Assembly (NCBI RefSeq): GCF_000380565.1
Contig: NZ_AQYJ01000026.1
Location: forward strand, 310,001-374,000
Length of the DNA stretch: 64,000 nt
Origin: Microbulbifer variabilis ATCC 700307
GTDB taxonomy: Bacteria; Pseudomonadota; Gammaproteobacteria; Pseudomonadales; Cellvibrionaceae
Direction: 5' to 3'
In this document: positions 17,568 through 25,522 of the stretch, piece by piece
How the letters are laid out: the number at the start of each line of letters is the position of its first letter
Position numbering within the stretch: position 1 is the first letter of the stretch
Program-made: the position numbers and the translations under genes
Notes under the pieces: generated by a model
Database searches by the model: none
Told to the model about the DNA's origin: nothing
The model's input: only the letters and a program-made list of their open reading frames with translations

Positions 17568-18155
17568 ATGAAATCCCTGGAAGAACTACTGCGCTTGAAC
17601 AAGCTGATCCGCCTGATCGGATTTGACGATGCCCCTTTCAAGAAAGGGCGGGGCACGCCAGTAAAGGTTAGCGGCATCGTCTGTTCCAATACACGCTTCG
17701 AGGGAATGCTATGGGGAGAAGTGAAAAAAGATGGTATGGAGGCCACCCAGGTCATTGCTGAACTGTTAAAAAACAGTAAGTTTTATAGTCAAATAAACGT
17801 AATCCTTACGGATGGCCTTGCTGTCGGTGGTTTTAATATTATTGATTTACCTGAACTCTCAAAAACTATCGATCGCCCTTGTATTGCCGTTATGCGTAAG
17901 CTGCCGGATATGGCAGCCATAGATCGCGCCCTTCAAAACTTCCCCGATTACCGGCTCCGCAAAGAGACGTTGTTAAAAGCCGGCGAAATCCACTCACTCA
18001 GGAATTTTTATTTCCAGGTACAGGGCTGCAACCCCGATATCGCTGCCCGGGTACTGGAGCAGGCAACGGATAATGGCAACGTGCCCGAAGCACTGCGGTT
18101 AGCACATATGATCGGTGCCGCGGTAATAACGGGACAAAGCGGTAAACGGGCATAG
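17568..18155 (+). CDS. DUF99 family protein (endonuclease V-like fold)
   Basis: 195 residues from the ATG at 17568. DUF99 is related to endonuclease V and best known from archaea. The expected landmarks are present: IGFDDAPF near residue 18 (Asp cluster), K-V-S-G-I-V-C-S near 35, and VILTDGLAVGGFN near 85, matching the acidic active-site strands of the EndoV/RNase H-like fold. The predicted activity is a nuclease or nucleic-acid-binding function; no experiment is known to me. It follows DUF1415 by 14 bases and ends the operon. Confidence 0.82.
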   Translation: MKSLEELLRLNKLIRLIGFDDAPFKKGRGTPVKVSGIVCSNTRFEGMLWGEVKKDGMEATQVIAELLKNSKFYSQINVILTDGLAVGGFNIIDLPELSKTIDRPCIAVMRKLPDMAAIDRALQNFPDYRLRKETLLKAGEIHSLRNFYFQVQGCNPDIAARVLEQATDNGNVPEALRLAHMIGAAVITGQSGKRA

Positions 18156-18781
18156 AATGATAGTGAAGGCTGAATTTACTCCTGCCCTTTTTATGCATAA
18201 TAAAAGCAAGGGGGTTCAAGGAATTAACTCACACTTGCTGGGCAAATATCGCAAAAAATTTTAAACCTAAAGAAGTAAGTTCACACAGCGCCAATAAAAC
18301 GCATAGGACTAGGCCTGGCTATGCTAGAGGGGGAGTAGAACTCCAACAACGAAAAGAAAACGGCAGGCTGTGACTAGAACTACAAACCACCAGACTTAGG
18401 GCGCCCAGCTGCCCGAGGCTGACGAGATAAATAAGAATCATTAAGAAAGACGCATATTCGACCGTATTGGCATGGGCTCTCACCCAATTATGTAAAGTGT
18501 TATCCAGCTCAAAGGAATGCCCCATCTTTTACTTACTATGCCCTATAGCGACAAGAGTCCTAAGGAAAAGCGATAATGCGACTAGAAATCCAATGCATAA
18601 CTAGTACACATTCATAAAAATTTCCTCTCTAATCGGCCTGACAATTACTTAGCAATATATCGAGTCGACTAATTGGTATAATAAAAAACCAAATTAAATC
18701 CTGGCAATTCCTTGAACTTCTTTCAAAAGCTGATAATTCGGTAAAAAACCTTAATATAAGCAAACAGTTATAGAGGGAAAA
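18156..18781. other. Intergenic region holding a decayed gene
   Basis: About 620 bases between convergent units. The middle carries the MAPEG remnant listed next. The AT-rich part at 18600-18781 shows nothing recognisable. Confidence 0.5.
18324..18600 (-). pseudogene. Decayed MAPEG-family membrane protein gene
   Basis: Minus-strand translation gives a hydrophobic first helix, then an in-frame TAA two codons before the ATG at 18525, then the hallmark R-A-H-A-N-T-V-E-Y of the MAPEG family (glutathione/eicosanoid-type small membrane proteins). About 30 residues later the reading shifts by one base: the original frame turns hydrophilic while the +1 frame continues with a Trp/Val/Leu-rich membrane helix up to a stop at 18324-18326. 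With one stop, one frameshift and no start codon, the gene is dead. Confidence 0.7.
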
Positions 18782-19312
18782 TTATTGCAGAATTTCCTCC
18801 AGCAGTTCCACCCGAATAGTTGTGTCGTCGGTAATCAGCTCACTCCATATCCAGTTATGGTGGGCTATTACAGTTTGTGCCTTAAGGTGTGGACGGTCTT
18901 TCAAGGTATGACAATCAGAAGCTACTAAGATATTGATCTTATGGCTCACAGCAGACCTAATAGTGGTATCTACACAAAAATCCGTCGCCCATCCGCTGAC
19001 AATCAGACGATTTACATTAAGCTTTTCCAAGGTGTGCTTTAGATCTGTCTGATAAAAAGCATCATTGGTTTTTTTTCTAATTACAAGATCACTTTCACTT
19101 TTTATCAGATCATCCAGCAGTGCCCAGCCCGTAGATCCGGGCAGGAGTCCCTCTTCTTCAAGCCCATCATGCTGTATAAATATTACACTTCCATCTCGCT
19201 CCCTAACCCAGGCAGCGAGCCTGTTTATGCGGGCTATGGTACCGTCTACATCAAACTGATTACGCTCCGCAAAGGAAGCTTCCTGCATATCAATAATCAG
19301 CAAAACATCCAT
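18782..19312 (-). CDS. Isochorismatase-family cysteine hydrolase
   Basis: 176 residues. It has the Asp-Lys-Cys triad of isochorismatase-like hydrolases: D8 in L-L-I-I-D-M-Q, K81 in R-K-K-T-N-D-A-F, and C113 in A-T-D-F-C-V-D-T-T, with the usual G-W-A-T before the Cys. Relatives include nicotinamidase, ureidoacrylate hydrolase and isochorismatase. The sequence lacks an obvious nicotinamidase metal-site motif, so substrate is open. It is the last of three minus-strand genes, but the gaps are wide (about 107 and 181 bases). Confidence 0.88.
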   Translation of the reverse strand: MDVLLIIDMQEASFAERNQFDVDGTIARINRLAAWVRERDGSVIFIQHDGLEEEGLLPGSTGWALLDDLIKSESDLVIRKKTNDAFYQTDLKHTLEKLNVNRLIVSGWATDFCVDTTIRSAVSHKINILVASDCHTLKDRPHLKAQTVIAHHNWIWSELITDDTTIRVELLEEILQ

Positions 19313-19419
19313 AAGTTCACTCTGTTACTCACCCACATAGGCGGAGGCGATTGATTCATATCTTGCACCCTGCCGCAATTCATCGGCAGTCATTAGGAGC
19401 CTTCAAGTACGACTTGGTA

Positions 19420-19854
19420 TTAAAGGATAACAGCGCTGTCCCTGGACTTATCAGCAAAAAGTGCCACAAGGGAAAACTGGGAAAATCCCTGGTCCGTAGA
19501 TAGATATTCCTTACACCAAAACCTCAGGTTCTCCGTAAATGCCTCCGATGGCTCCAGCGCAAGGAAATGACACCGCACGACAATATCAGAATCCTTCTTC
19601 CTGCTATCGTCAGTAATAGAGATTGTCAATGTAGAAGAAGCACTTTCCCAGCGAATCAGGAAGTAGAGGGAAGAGTCATTGATACTCTCATTGAGCTTGG
19701 ATACGGCCATACCCAAGGTCTCGGTTAAGTCCTGGTATACATCACTATCTGTAATAGCATTGCTCTTCGCATGGTACAGCTGGTATTCCGCACCGTCATC
19801 ACTGACCAAATCAAGCAGGCCTGATGATCGACCCAACTTCCACTCTAAGCCCAT
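19420..19854 (-). CDS. Hypothetical protein
   Basis: 144 residues. An exceptionally good ribosome site (GGAGGAATT directly before the ATG) and even codon use show that it is real. It has no signal peptide or membrane segment. The middle contains an alternating beta-like stretch (Y-F-L-I-R-W-E, then L-T-I-S-I-T) and the C-terminal part a W-C-K-E-Y segment. I recognise no family. Neighbours are an isochorismatase-like hydrolase and a DUF4442 protein on the same strand, without tight spacing. Confidence 0.65.
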   Translation of the reverse strand: MGLEWKLGRSSGLLDLVSDDGAEYQLYHAKSNAITDSDVYQDLTETLGMAVSKLNESINDSSLYFLIRWESASSTLTISITDDSRKKDSDIVVRCHFLALEPSEAFTENLRFWCKEYLSTDQGFSQFSLVALFADKSRDSAVIL

Positions 19855-20035
19855 AATTCCTCCAGATAGATACAGTTTAAGAAGCCGGGTATTTTACGGA
19901 TTCCTCAACCAATCCACACCTGTTGAAATCAAGGTTAGTACAGGTGCACATTTTCCATACAGGTAGATGGCTGGTTAGCCGGCTTCTTAGGCAAGGCTTA
20001 GGAGTAAAGAACCTCCAAGCCTTCCAGAACAGCAT

Positions 20036-20521
20036 TTATTTGGCGCTGGGCCGTTGGGATACGCGCATAGTGATATCTGCATGGAAAACTTCTTCCCCGT
20101 TCTGGTCGAAAACCCCGACTGGCATGATTACATCACCCGCATCAATAGATTCAAACTCAGGGTACTCACATACGGCTCTCAAGTTAGTTTTAGCCATCTT
20201 CAAGTACTTAACCTCCATCCCTACAGGTATCCAACGAAATCGTCGATCAAGGGATACATCAAGACAAACGCCACCAGCTAGCTCGGCAGCATTACACATG
20301 GCAATAGCATGTACAGTTCCAATATGATTAGTAACACTCCAGCGCTTTTTTACGAGCACTTCGACATGTCCTGGGGACACTTCGGCAAAGCATGGCTTGA
20401 TAGACCTGAAATATGGAGCCTTGAAGGCCACTACTTTAGAAACTGCCCAGCGCCCGAGTGCCGAGCTCCCAAACTTTTTCCACAATTGCAACACGGGGCT
20501 TTTCGAAGATTGATAGTCCAT
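20036..20521 (-). CDS. DUF4442 hotdog-fold protein
   Basis: 161 residues with GAGGCAAG before the ATG. It matches DUF4442, a hotdog-fold group related to acyl-CoA thioesterases: an N-terminal helix ending in K-A-P-Y-F, then R-W-S-V-T-N-H-I-G-T-V-H-A-I-A-M-C-N-A-A-E in the position of the hotdog helix, and a W-I-P-V-G-M strand. Likely thioesterase or acyl-binding activity, unproven. A tandem hotdog thioesterase occurs about 4 kb away but is not in the same unit. Confidence 0.8.
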   Translation of the reverse strand: MDYQSSKSPVLQLWKKFGSSALGRWAVSKVVAFKAPYFRSIKPCFAEVSPGHVEVLVKKRWSVTNHIGTVHAIAMCNAAELAGGVCLDVSLDRRFRWIPVGMEVKYLKMAKTNLRAVCEYPEFESIDAGDVIMPVGVFDQNGEEVFHADITMRVSQRPSAK

Positions 20522-20971
20522 CTTGCCTCACTATCTAAATCATTGGTTGACGAACTTCCTCATAGGCATCCGTCGTTGCCCGCAACTATACATGATCAAA
20601 GGGTTACGCCAGATAATCAGATCTATCAGGTTTATTGACCAGCCTAACTATCGGAGAACAATACAGCCGAAGATCTGCACAAAGAATAAGAAATACCGGA
20701 TATCTTCCGGTAATAGCTATTAGTATAAGCGAAAGCCTCTTTCCATCTGTGATGGTTATAAGTTTAAAAAAGAGACAAGAAGATAATTTGGCATCAATGT
20801 CTGCGGAGTCCCTTAATAAACACATGTTAATCTGGCAATCAGATCTAGCGAGTGGTCACAAAAAAATAGCAGCTTTCGGGGGAAATAAACTTCTATTTTT
20901 ACTCATAACCAAGTGGCAGATGCCACATTATGGGTATTTTTGTTTCATACGCCTATAAAAGGAAAATAAAC
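20522..20971. other. Intergenic region before the deamidase-like gene
   Basis: About 450 bases with no supported gene. A short GTGGC-AGAT-GCCAC hairpin at about 20913-20926 lies before the start of the next gene; the AAGGAAA ribosome site is at its right edge. Confidence 0.45.
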
Positions 20972-21619
20972 ATGGCAATCTTACCGGCAACCGCATTCAA
21001 TCAACTGCAAGCAAATACATCAACTTTTCTGAAAACCTACCCAGTTAGAATTTATGGTGATCCTGGAGCATCAGGAATAACTCAATACTGCATCGGCAAT
21101 GGCGGAAATTCATATCGTCCTGGAACCATTCTGGGAACACACAATATGCACTCAACTGAATCTTTCCACATAAGGGGTAATGCTTTTTATCTTGCGACAA
21201 ATCCACACCTGTTTTTTACACACTCCATACATATGGATGTCGGTGCGGCAAACCTGGGTTTTTATCGTTTACCCAGCGCAACTGGGCCCTCAATGATGGT
21301 AACCGGCCAACTATCTGCCTGCTCTTTTGTCATCCGCCCAGTCATAGGCAGTACTGCCCTTGATGTTGCTCATGTACAACCTGCGGCTGTTAATGGCGAT
21401 ACCCTTCGCAACAATCTAGCAGCTACTTACGGGACAGCCTTTGTTTATGGCACCAGCAATCAACGGGGGTTTTACAATGGGGCAAATCGTACCGTTTCAG
21501 TTATTGGCATACGTACAGGTACTAGCTGGAAAATATACGCGCAGAAACATGACAGAACCACGGGGGATTATCGCATTCTCAGTGTGTACGAGATCTACCC
21601 GACACATCAAAAACTTTAA
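20972..21619 (+). CDS. Protein with a CNF1/BLF1-like Cys-His pattern, possible deamidase
   Basis: 215 residues from the ATG at 20972, which has AAAGGAAA before it; an in-frame ATG at 20930 has none. No signal peptide or membrane helix. The centre reads V-T-G-Q-L-S-A-C-S-F-V-I-R-P, then A-H-V-Q-P: Cys117 inside an L-S-A-C motif and His134 seventeen residues later. Glutamine deamidase toxins of the CNF1/DNT/BLF1 group have L-S-G-C with a His 12-15 residues later. The rest is beta-rich and not recognised. It is isolated between AT-rich gaps, as for an acquired gene. Toxin function is inference; the Cys could also be structural. Confidence 0.4.
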   Translation: MAILPATAFNQLQANTSTFLKTYPVRIYGDPGASGITQYCIGNGGNSYRPGTILGTHNMHSTESFHIRGNAFYLATNPHLFFTHSIHMDVGAANLGFYRLPSATGPSMMVTGQLSACSFVIRPVIGSTALDVAHVQPAAVNGDTLRNNLAATYGTAFVYGTSNQRGFYNGANRTVSVIGIRTGTSWKIYAQKHDRTTGDYRILSVYEIYPTHQKL

Positions 21620-21971
21620 TGACTAAAAATACTAAAAAAAGAGTCTTAAAGAAATTTCAACTGAGGACTCAGCCTGTATCATTAAAGACAGCCATATTGT
21701 ATAAACAATCAACACTTTCACCTGAGAATTTACGTAATAAAGCGCCCGAAATAATATTAGTTATTTAAAGTATCCAAAAACTATAAATCTTTTCTTCATG
21801 TTTCCTTATATGAGATCCACCGCATAGATTGACCGCTTACACCGAGCCAATTGATTATCTTCATAGAAACGCATTAAAACTGTCACTTCTCGCCAGCATA
21901 CTTACGCCCGCTCGCCTTTGGGCTTCCACAGGCGCTCTCTATAAGACATAAAAACCATATCAGGAGCTGTC
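21620..21971. other. Intergenic region, nothing recognised
   Basis: About 350 bases of AT-rich DNA between the deamidase-like gene and the phospholipase-like gene. The promoter of the latter should be here. No repeat or hairpin stands out. Confidence 0.4.
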
Positions 21972-22994
21972 GTGAAGAAAATTATCACCACCGGCCTAGT
22001 CCTCGCGGCCTTAAGTGCATCCTCTACCCAAGCATTCCAACAGATCACCCATAAGCGCATTGCAATTGACGCTGTTTCCTATATGCGCAACAACCCAGAG
22101 ACTACCGAATACAATAAACTCAAAGCTTGGGTAAATGCGGCCGGATTTAGTGTAGATGAGTTTGCGGAGGTACTTGGCCAGGGCGCTTATGATGTTGACG
22201 ACTTCAAAGATACTTACCTGTGCGGGGCAATCACTGGTGACTGTGTCTACGCTCCAGTGTTTAACGCCGGAGCCTCACTAGTAGGTTACACAAGCTATTG
22301 GCATTTCCAAAATCATACCCGCGGTTCAGATGTTCACGGGAACGATCTCGGCGGCTACAACTACGACCTGCTTACCGTATGGGACAGCATTGATAATATG
22401 GCAGCTACCTGGCTGGTTGGCGACTATCTGGATGATGGTAATGGGGGAATGACCGGTTGGTGGTCAGCCGATGACTCAGAATACAATACCTATGGTATTA
22501 CTGAAGCCAACTATCGCCAGGGTAGCCATTCCTCCAAATCGATGTATGACGACTTTGAGGAGATCCCCTTTCAACCTATCGACAACCTCGGCCAGTACTG
22601 GTACAGCCAATTCCTTGCCCAACCAACCGCACAAACTCTCGGCTTTGTAATGCATACCACTGACCTGCTTCAGCCACACCATGTGTGGACCACCTCAGGA
22701 CTCAACCACAGCGGTTGGGAGGGCTGGGTTGCAGATTACTACGATAGCGAAAACCTCAATGACGAAGCACTGGTTGCTCAGGCCATGTCTAACTTTACTG
22801 CTATAGGGCAAAGCAGCGATGATATTCGCCCCTTACTGACTCAAGGCGGCGCCCTCGCCTATGCCAATGGTGGTATTGTTTTATCCAGTACCGATCATAA
22901 CGACAGGCTGCAAGTGGCCAAAACGGTCGTGCCTCATGCCATTGCAATGGTGGTTCATATCCTCAATCACGCTGCTCAAAAAGTCAGTGAATAA
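21972..22994 (+). CDS. Secreted zinc-dependent phospholipase C-like protein
   Basis: 340 residues from a GTG start with AGGAGC before it. The signal peptide should end at T-Q-A, giving a mature N-terminus F-Q-Q-I-T-H-K-R-I-A. In zinc phospholipases C and P1-type nucleases the mature N-terminus (usually Trp) and nearby His bind zinc, so this arrangement fits. Further candidate ligands are W-H-F-Q-N-H, H-T-T-D-L-L-Q-P-H-H and a late P-H-A-I-A-M-V-V-H. Predicted secreted phosphodiesterase or phospholipase. It heads a three-gene run with a parvulin and a membrane coiled-coil protein. Confidence 0.65.
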   Translation: MKKIITTGLVLAALSASSTQAFQQITHKRIAIDAVSYMRNNPETTEYNKLKAWVNAAGFSVDEFAEVLGQGAYDVDDFKDTYLCGAITGDCVYAPVFNAGASLVGYTSYWHFQNHTRGSDVHGNDLGGYNYDLLTVWDSIDNMAATWLVGDYLDDGNGGMTGWWSADDSEYNTYGITEANYRQGSHSSKSMYDDFEEIPFQPIDNLGQYWYSQFLAQPTAQTLGFVMHTTDLLQPHHVWTTSGLNHSGWEGWVADYYDSENLNDEALVAQAMSNFTAIGQSSDDIRPLLTQGGALAYANGGIVLSSTDHNDRLQVAKTVVPHAIAMVVHILNHAAQKVSE

Positions 22995-23014
22995 CAACAA
23001 GAATTAAGCGCTCA

Positions 23015-23039
23015 CCACTGGCGCCCGCAGCCAGTGGTC
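23015..23039 (+). promoter_or_regulatory. Intercistronic hairpin between phospholipase-like and parvulin genes
   Basis: A perfect 9-bp stem (ACCACTGGC with GCCAGTGGT) and 7-base loop begins 20 bases after the phospholipase stop and ends just before the AAGGA ribosome site of the parvulin gene. With no T-run, it more likely stabilises the upstream mRNA or lowers read-through than fully terminates. Confidence 0.5.
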
Positions 23040-23052
23040 TAAGGATATTCTG

Positions 23053-24381
23053 ATGAGAGTTATCTGGGTATTGGCCGCCGTACTGATAGTGACCACTCTG
23101 GCTTTCGCGGACTCACCTACAACGCTACCAGATAGTGTTGCAGCAAGAGTTAATGGCGAAGATATATCTCTAGCGGCATTAGACGTATTTGTAAAAGCAG
23201 CACGTCGCCACGATAAAGAGGCCAACAGGCGGTCAGTTCTCAAAGGGCTTCTAGAAAGCCATCTACTAGCCACGATGAACACCACGAAGTCTGTAATAGA
23301 TAACCACAACACTGTAGGCTACGACTACCATACGCAGGTTGAGCAACAGCTCTTCAAACTGATTCGCAGCGCTTACCAGACCCCGCTTGAAAAGACCATG
23401 CAATCTGCAAACGTAAACAGCAGTCTGGATTTTCTAACAGCTCCTCTGACACTTAATATCAACAAACTCAAACCAATTCTTCAGTTACAGCAAAAGCTCT
23501 ATAGCTCCATGACAACTGACCAACGGAATTCAGCGGAGCAGCTAGTGATTGCTCGCTACAAGTTCAGAAATACACAAGCTGAACAAGTATTGACTTTATG
23601 GGACTTATATCGTCGTCAGAATATTCAGCTTAAGGTACAGATGCACAGCTTGAATTTGGAATTCATCCGCGAGGCCATAAAGCAACAGCTCACTAGCGCC
23701 TATGTGTTAGATTGGTTTGAAATCAGCTCATCCTTGGACCAGGTATCCCGCGCAACCGTCAAACAGTGTATAGAATATGCCCTACAACGTGAACTTCTAT
23801 TACAAAATATGGGATTGATTCATGATATTCACGATGAAAACCCACATCTCCAAGCTCTCGCAAAATCTGTGACAAAGAAAGAAGTCCATCATTACTATAA
23901 AAAACACAAAGAGAACTTCAAGCGTATTGAAAAGGTTCACGCCTATCATATCCGCCTGGAATCACAAGAAAAGGCCGATCTTGTCTATAAGGAAATCAAA
24001 GCCGGCCTGCCCTTTCATAAAGCAATTCAGAAATACTCTAACGCAACAGACCGTAACTCCAACGGCAGCCTGGGGTGGATTGATCGAGAAAACCATCGCG
24101 ATCACTGGACACTCGCCATGGCATTTAGCCTCCCTGAAAATACAGTCTCAAAACCCTTTCGCAGCCCCCAAAAAGCCGGAGATGTGCACTGGGAAATACT
24201 CTGGATAGACAAGCGGAAAATTAGCTATCAGCCAATCGAGAGCGATTCGGTGCACTATAGAGCCACTAATGCTATTGCTCAGAAAAAACTCCAAGAAAAA
24301 TTTTATACACTGATATCGCTGGCTAAAAAGAATGCATCCATACAATTAAATCAGAGGTTGCTGTCTTGCGAATCTTGCTAA
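23053..24381 (+). CDS. Periplasmic parvulin-type peptidyl-prolyl isomerase
   Basis: 442 residues with a signal peptide (cleavage near residue 19, A-F-A-D). A long helical N-terminal region (20-280) resembles the chaperone part of SurA/PrsA-like proteins. The parvulin domain follows at about 295-385, with V-H-A-Y-H-I-R-L, then F-x-K-A-I-Q-K-Y-S-N-A-T-D-R-N-S-N-G-S-L-G-W, and a final W-E-I-L-W-I-D-K-R segment. It should speed proline isomerisation or folding of exported proteins. Its place directly after a secreted enzyme gene suggests a dedicated foldase for it. Confidence 0.82.
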   Translation: MRVIWVLAAVLIVTTLAFADSPTTLPDSVAARVNGEDISLAALDVFVKAARRHDKEANRRSVLKGLLESHLLATMNTTKSVIDNHNTVGYDYHTQVEQQLFKLIRSAYQTPLEKTMQSANVNSSLDFLTAPLTLNINKLKPILQLQQKLYSSMTTDQRNSAEQLVIARYKFRNTQAEQVLTLWDLYRRQNIQLKVQMHSLNLEFIREAIKQQLTSAYVLDWFEISSSLDQVSRATVKQCIEYALQRELLLQNMGLIHDIHDENPHLQALAKSVTKKEVHHYYKKHKENFKRIEKVHAYHIRLESQEKADLVYKEIKAGLPFHKAIQKYSNATDRNSNGSLGWIDRENHRDHWTLAMAFSLPENTVSKPFRSPQKAGDVHWEILWIDKRKISYQPIESDSVHYRATNAIAQKKLQEKFYTLISLAKKNASIQLNQRLLSCESC

Positions 24382-24947
24382 TTGTGGTCGCTCTAACATT
24401 AGTTGGACTGATCATTACTGTAGTGGCTCTAAATGATCAAAGCATAGCTTTGGATGGGATAGTCGATAGGGACAAACCTAAACCAAATTTTCCTTATTCC
24501 ACCCAAGCTCACCAACCTTCAACAAAAACCGTAGTTACCCAGTATTCAGAACTCAATGTAAATAATGACTTCGCATTCTCTTCAAACCCAAAAAGCGTAG
24601 CTGTGCAATCATTAGCAGAGACTATGAAAACTGGCGATCCACGTACACCTCCACTTGCCCCTAAAAATAATCCACGCACAAAGCCAAGCACTGAAGAACT
24701 TGTATCTCGCGATCTCTACCGAGAGTTTGAAGCTCGGCAGGAACAGGCCATATATGCCTCTTTTGCCGCAGCTGCGAAGCATAAAATTACGGAGCTAGAA
24801 CAACAAATTGAACTAGGGAAGCAGTTTGGTATAAACCAGGAACAACTCTACGAGGCGACTCAAAAACTGGATTCGCTGCGAAAACAAAGAGAAATTATTC
24901 TCAGGGATCACCTGGAAGTCGATACCGAATCCCCCACAAAGCAATAG
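24366..24947 (+). CDS. Membrane-anchored coiled-coil protein
   Basis: 193 residues, TTG start overlapping the parvulin stop by 16 bases, with AGAGG upstream; a GTG six codons in is possible. One N-terminal membrane helix (residues about 2-22) is followed by a Pro/Ser/Thr-rich linker and then a charged helical C-terminus (115-185) with heptad-like spacing. The layout (anchor, flexible linker, helical periplasmic part) recalls lipase-specific foldases (Lif), but the protein is shorter and I see no Lif motif. Overlap implies coupled translation with the parvulin. Confidence 0.65.
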   Translation: MRILLIVVALTLVGLIITVVALNDQSIALDGIVDRDKPKPNFPYSTQAHQPSTKTVVTQYSELNVNNDFAFSSNPKSVAVQSLAETMKTGDPRTPPLAPKNNPRTKPSTEELVSRDLYREFEARQEQAIYASFAAAAKHKITELEQQIELGKQFGINQEQLYEATQKLDSLRKQREIILRDHLEVDTESPTKQ

Positions 24948-25099
24948 CTATAAAAGTCAGATTTAGACCCTATACGCCTTTATAACTTTTCAGTCTATAT
25001 TCAAATAAGTCAATAAATTTTCGCAAATGGAAGCTTATAACACTATCATTCTCGGTGTTTTAAACCTGAGTGGCGCCAAGCCAGGTAGGAAGGATAATT

Positions 25100-25408
25100 G
25101 TGAAAGCGGCCCTCCTTCTCTTATTAAGCTTATTCTCCACTTACTCCCTGGCATCCTCTGTCAGGGTCCAATTAATGGACTGGGATAGCATTTGTAAAGT
25201 GCAAGTAACTGGTGGAAAGAACCCCTCATTCACAAATTTCCAAACCTACAAAAATGTAAGACGGGGCTGGGAGATTGAGCGCCCCTACCAAATTTGCTAC
25301 CGTCGCAATGAAGAGCCCTCACAGTGTAACTCAAAAATGACTTTGTGGCGCTGTAAAAGATATGTTGAATCGGATGATCCCAAGAGCAACACTTTCCCGC
25401 TATTCTGA
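25100..25408 (+). CDS. Small secreted Cys-containing protein
   Basis: 102 residues from the GTG at 25100, chosen because GGAAGGA sits before it and a signal peptide begins immediately (K-A-A-L-L-L-L-L-S-L); a GTG at 25070 is upstream of that site. Mature part about 80 residues with four Cys (in S-I-C-K, Q-I-C-Y-R, S-Q-C-N and R-C-K-R), likely two disulfides in the periplasm. I recognise no family. It is separated by about 150 bases from the coiled-coil gene and may be a separate unit. Confidence 0.6.
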   Translation: MKAALLLLLSLFSTYSLASSVRVQLMDWDSICKVQVTGGKNPSFTNFQTYKNVRRGWEIERPYQICYRRNEEPSQCNSKMTLWRCKRYVESDDPKSNTFPLF

Positions 25409-25522
25409 TTTTTTGAAAAATAGGATTGGATCAAATGTCATTGCAAACTCATAGCGCAAACTAAATATATAACTTAAATTTTAACGGAGATTCCATACGC
25501 ACTAATAGCCACAACCGCCAAG

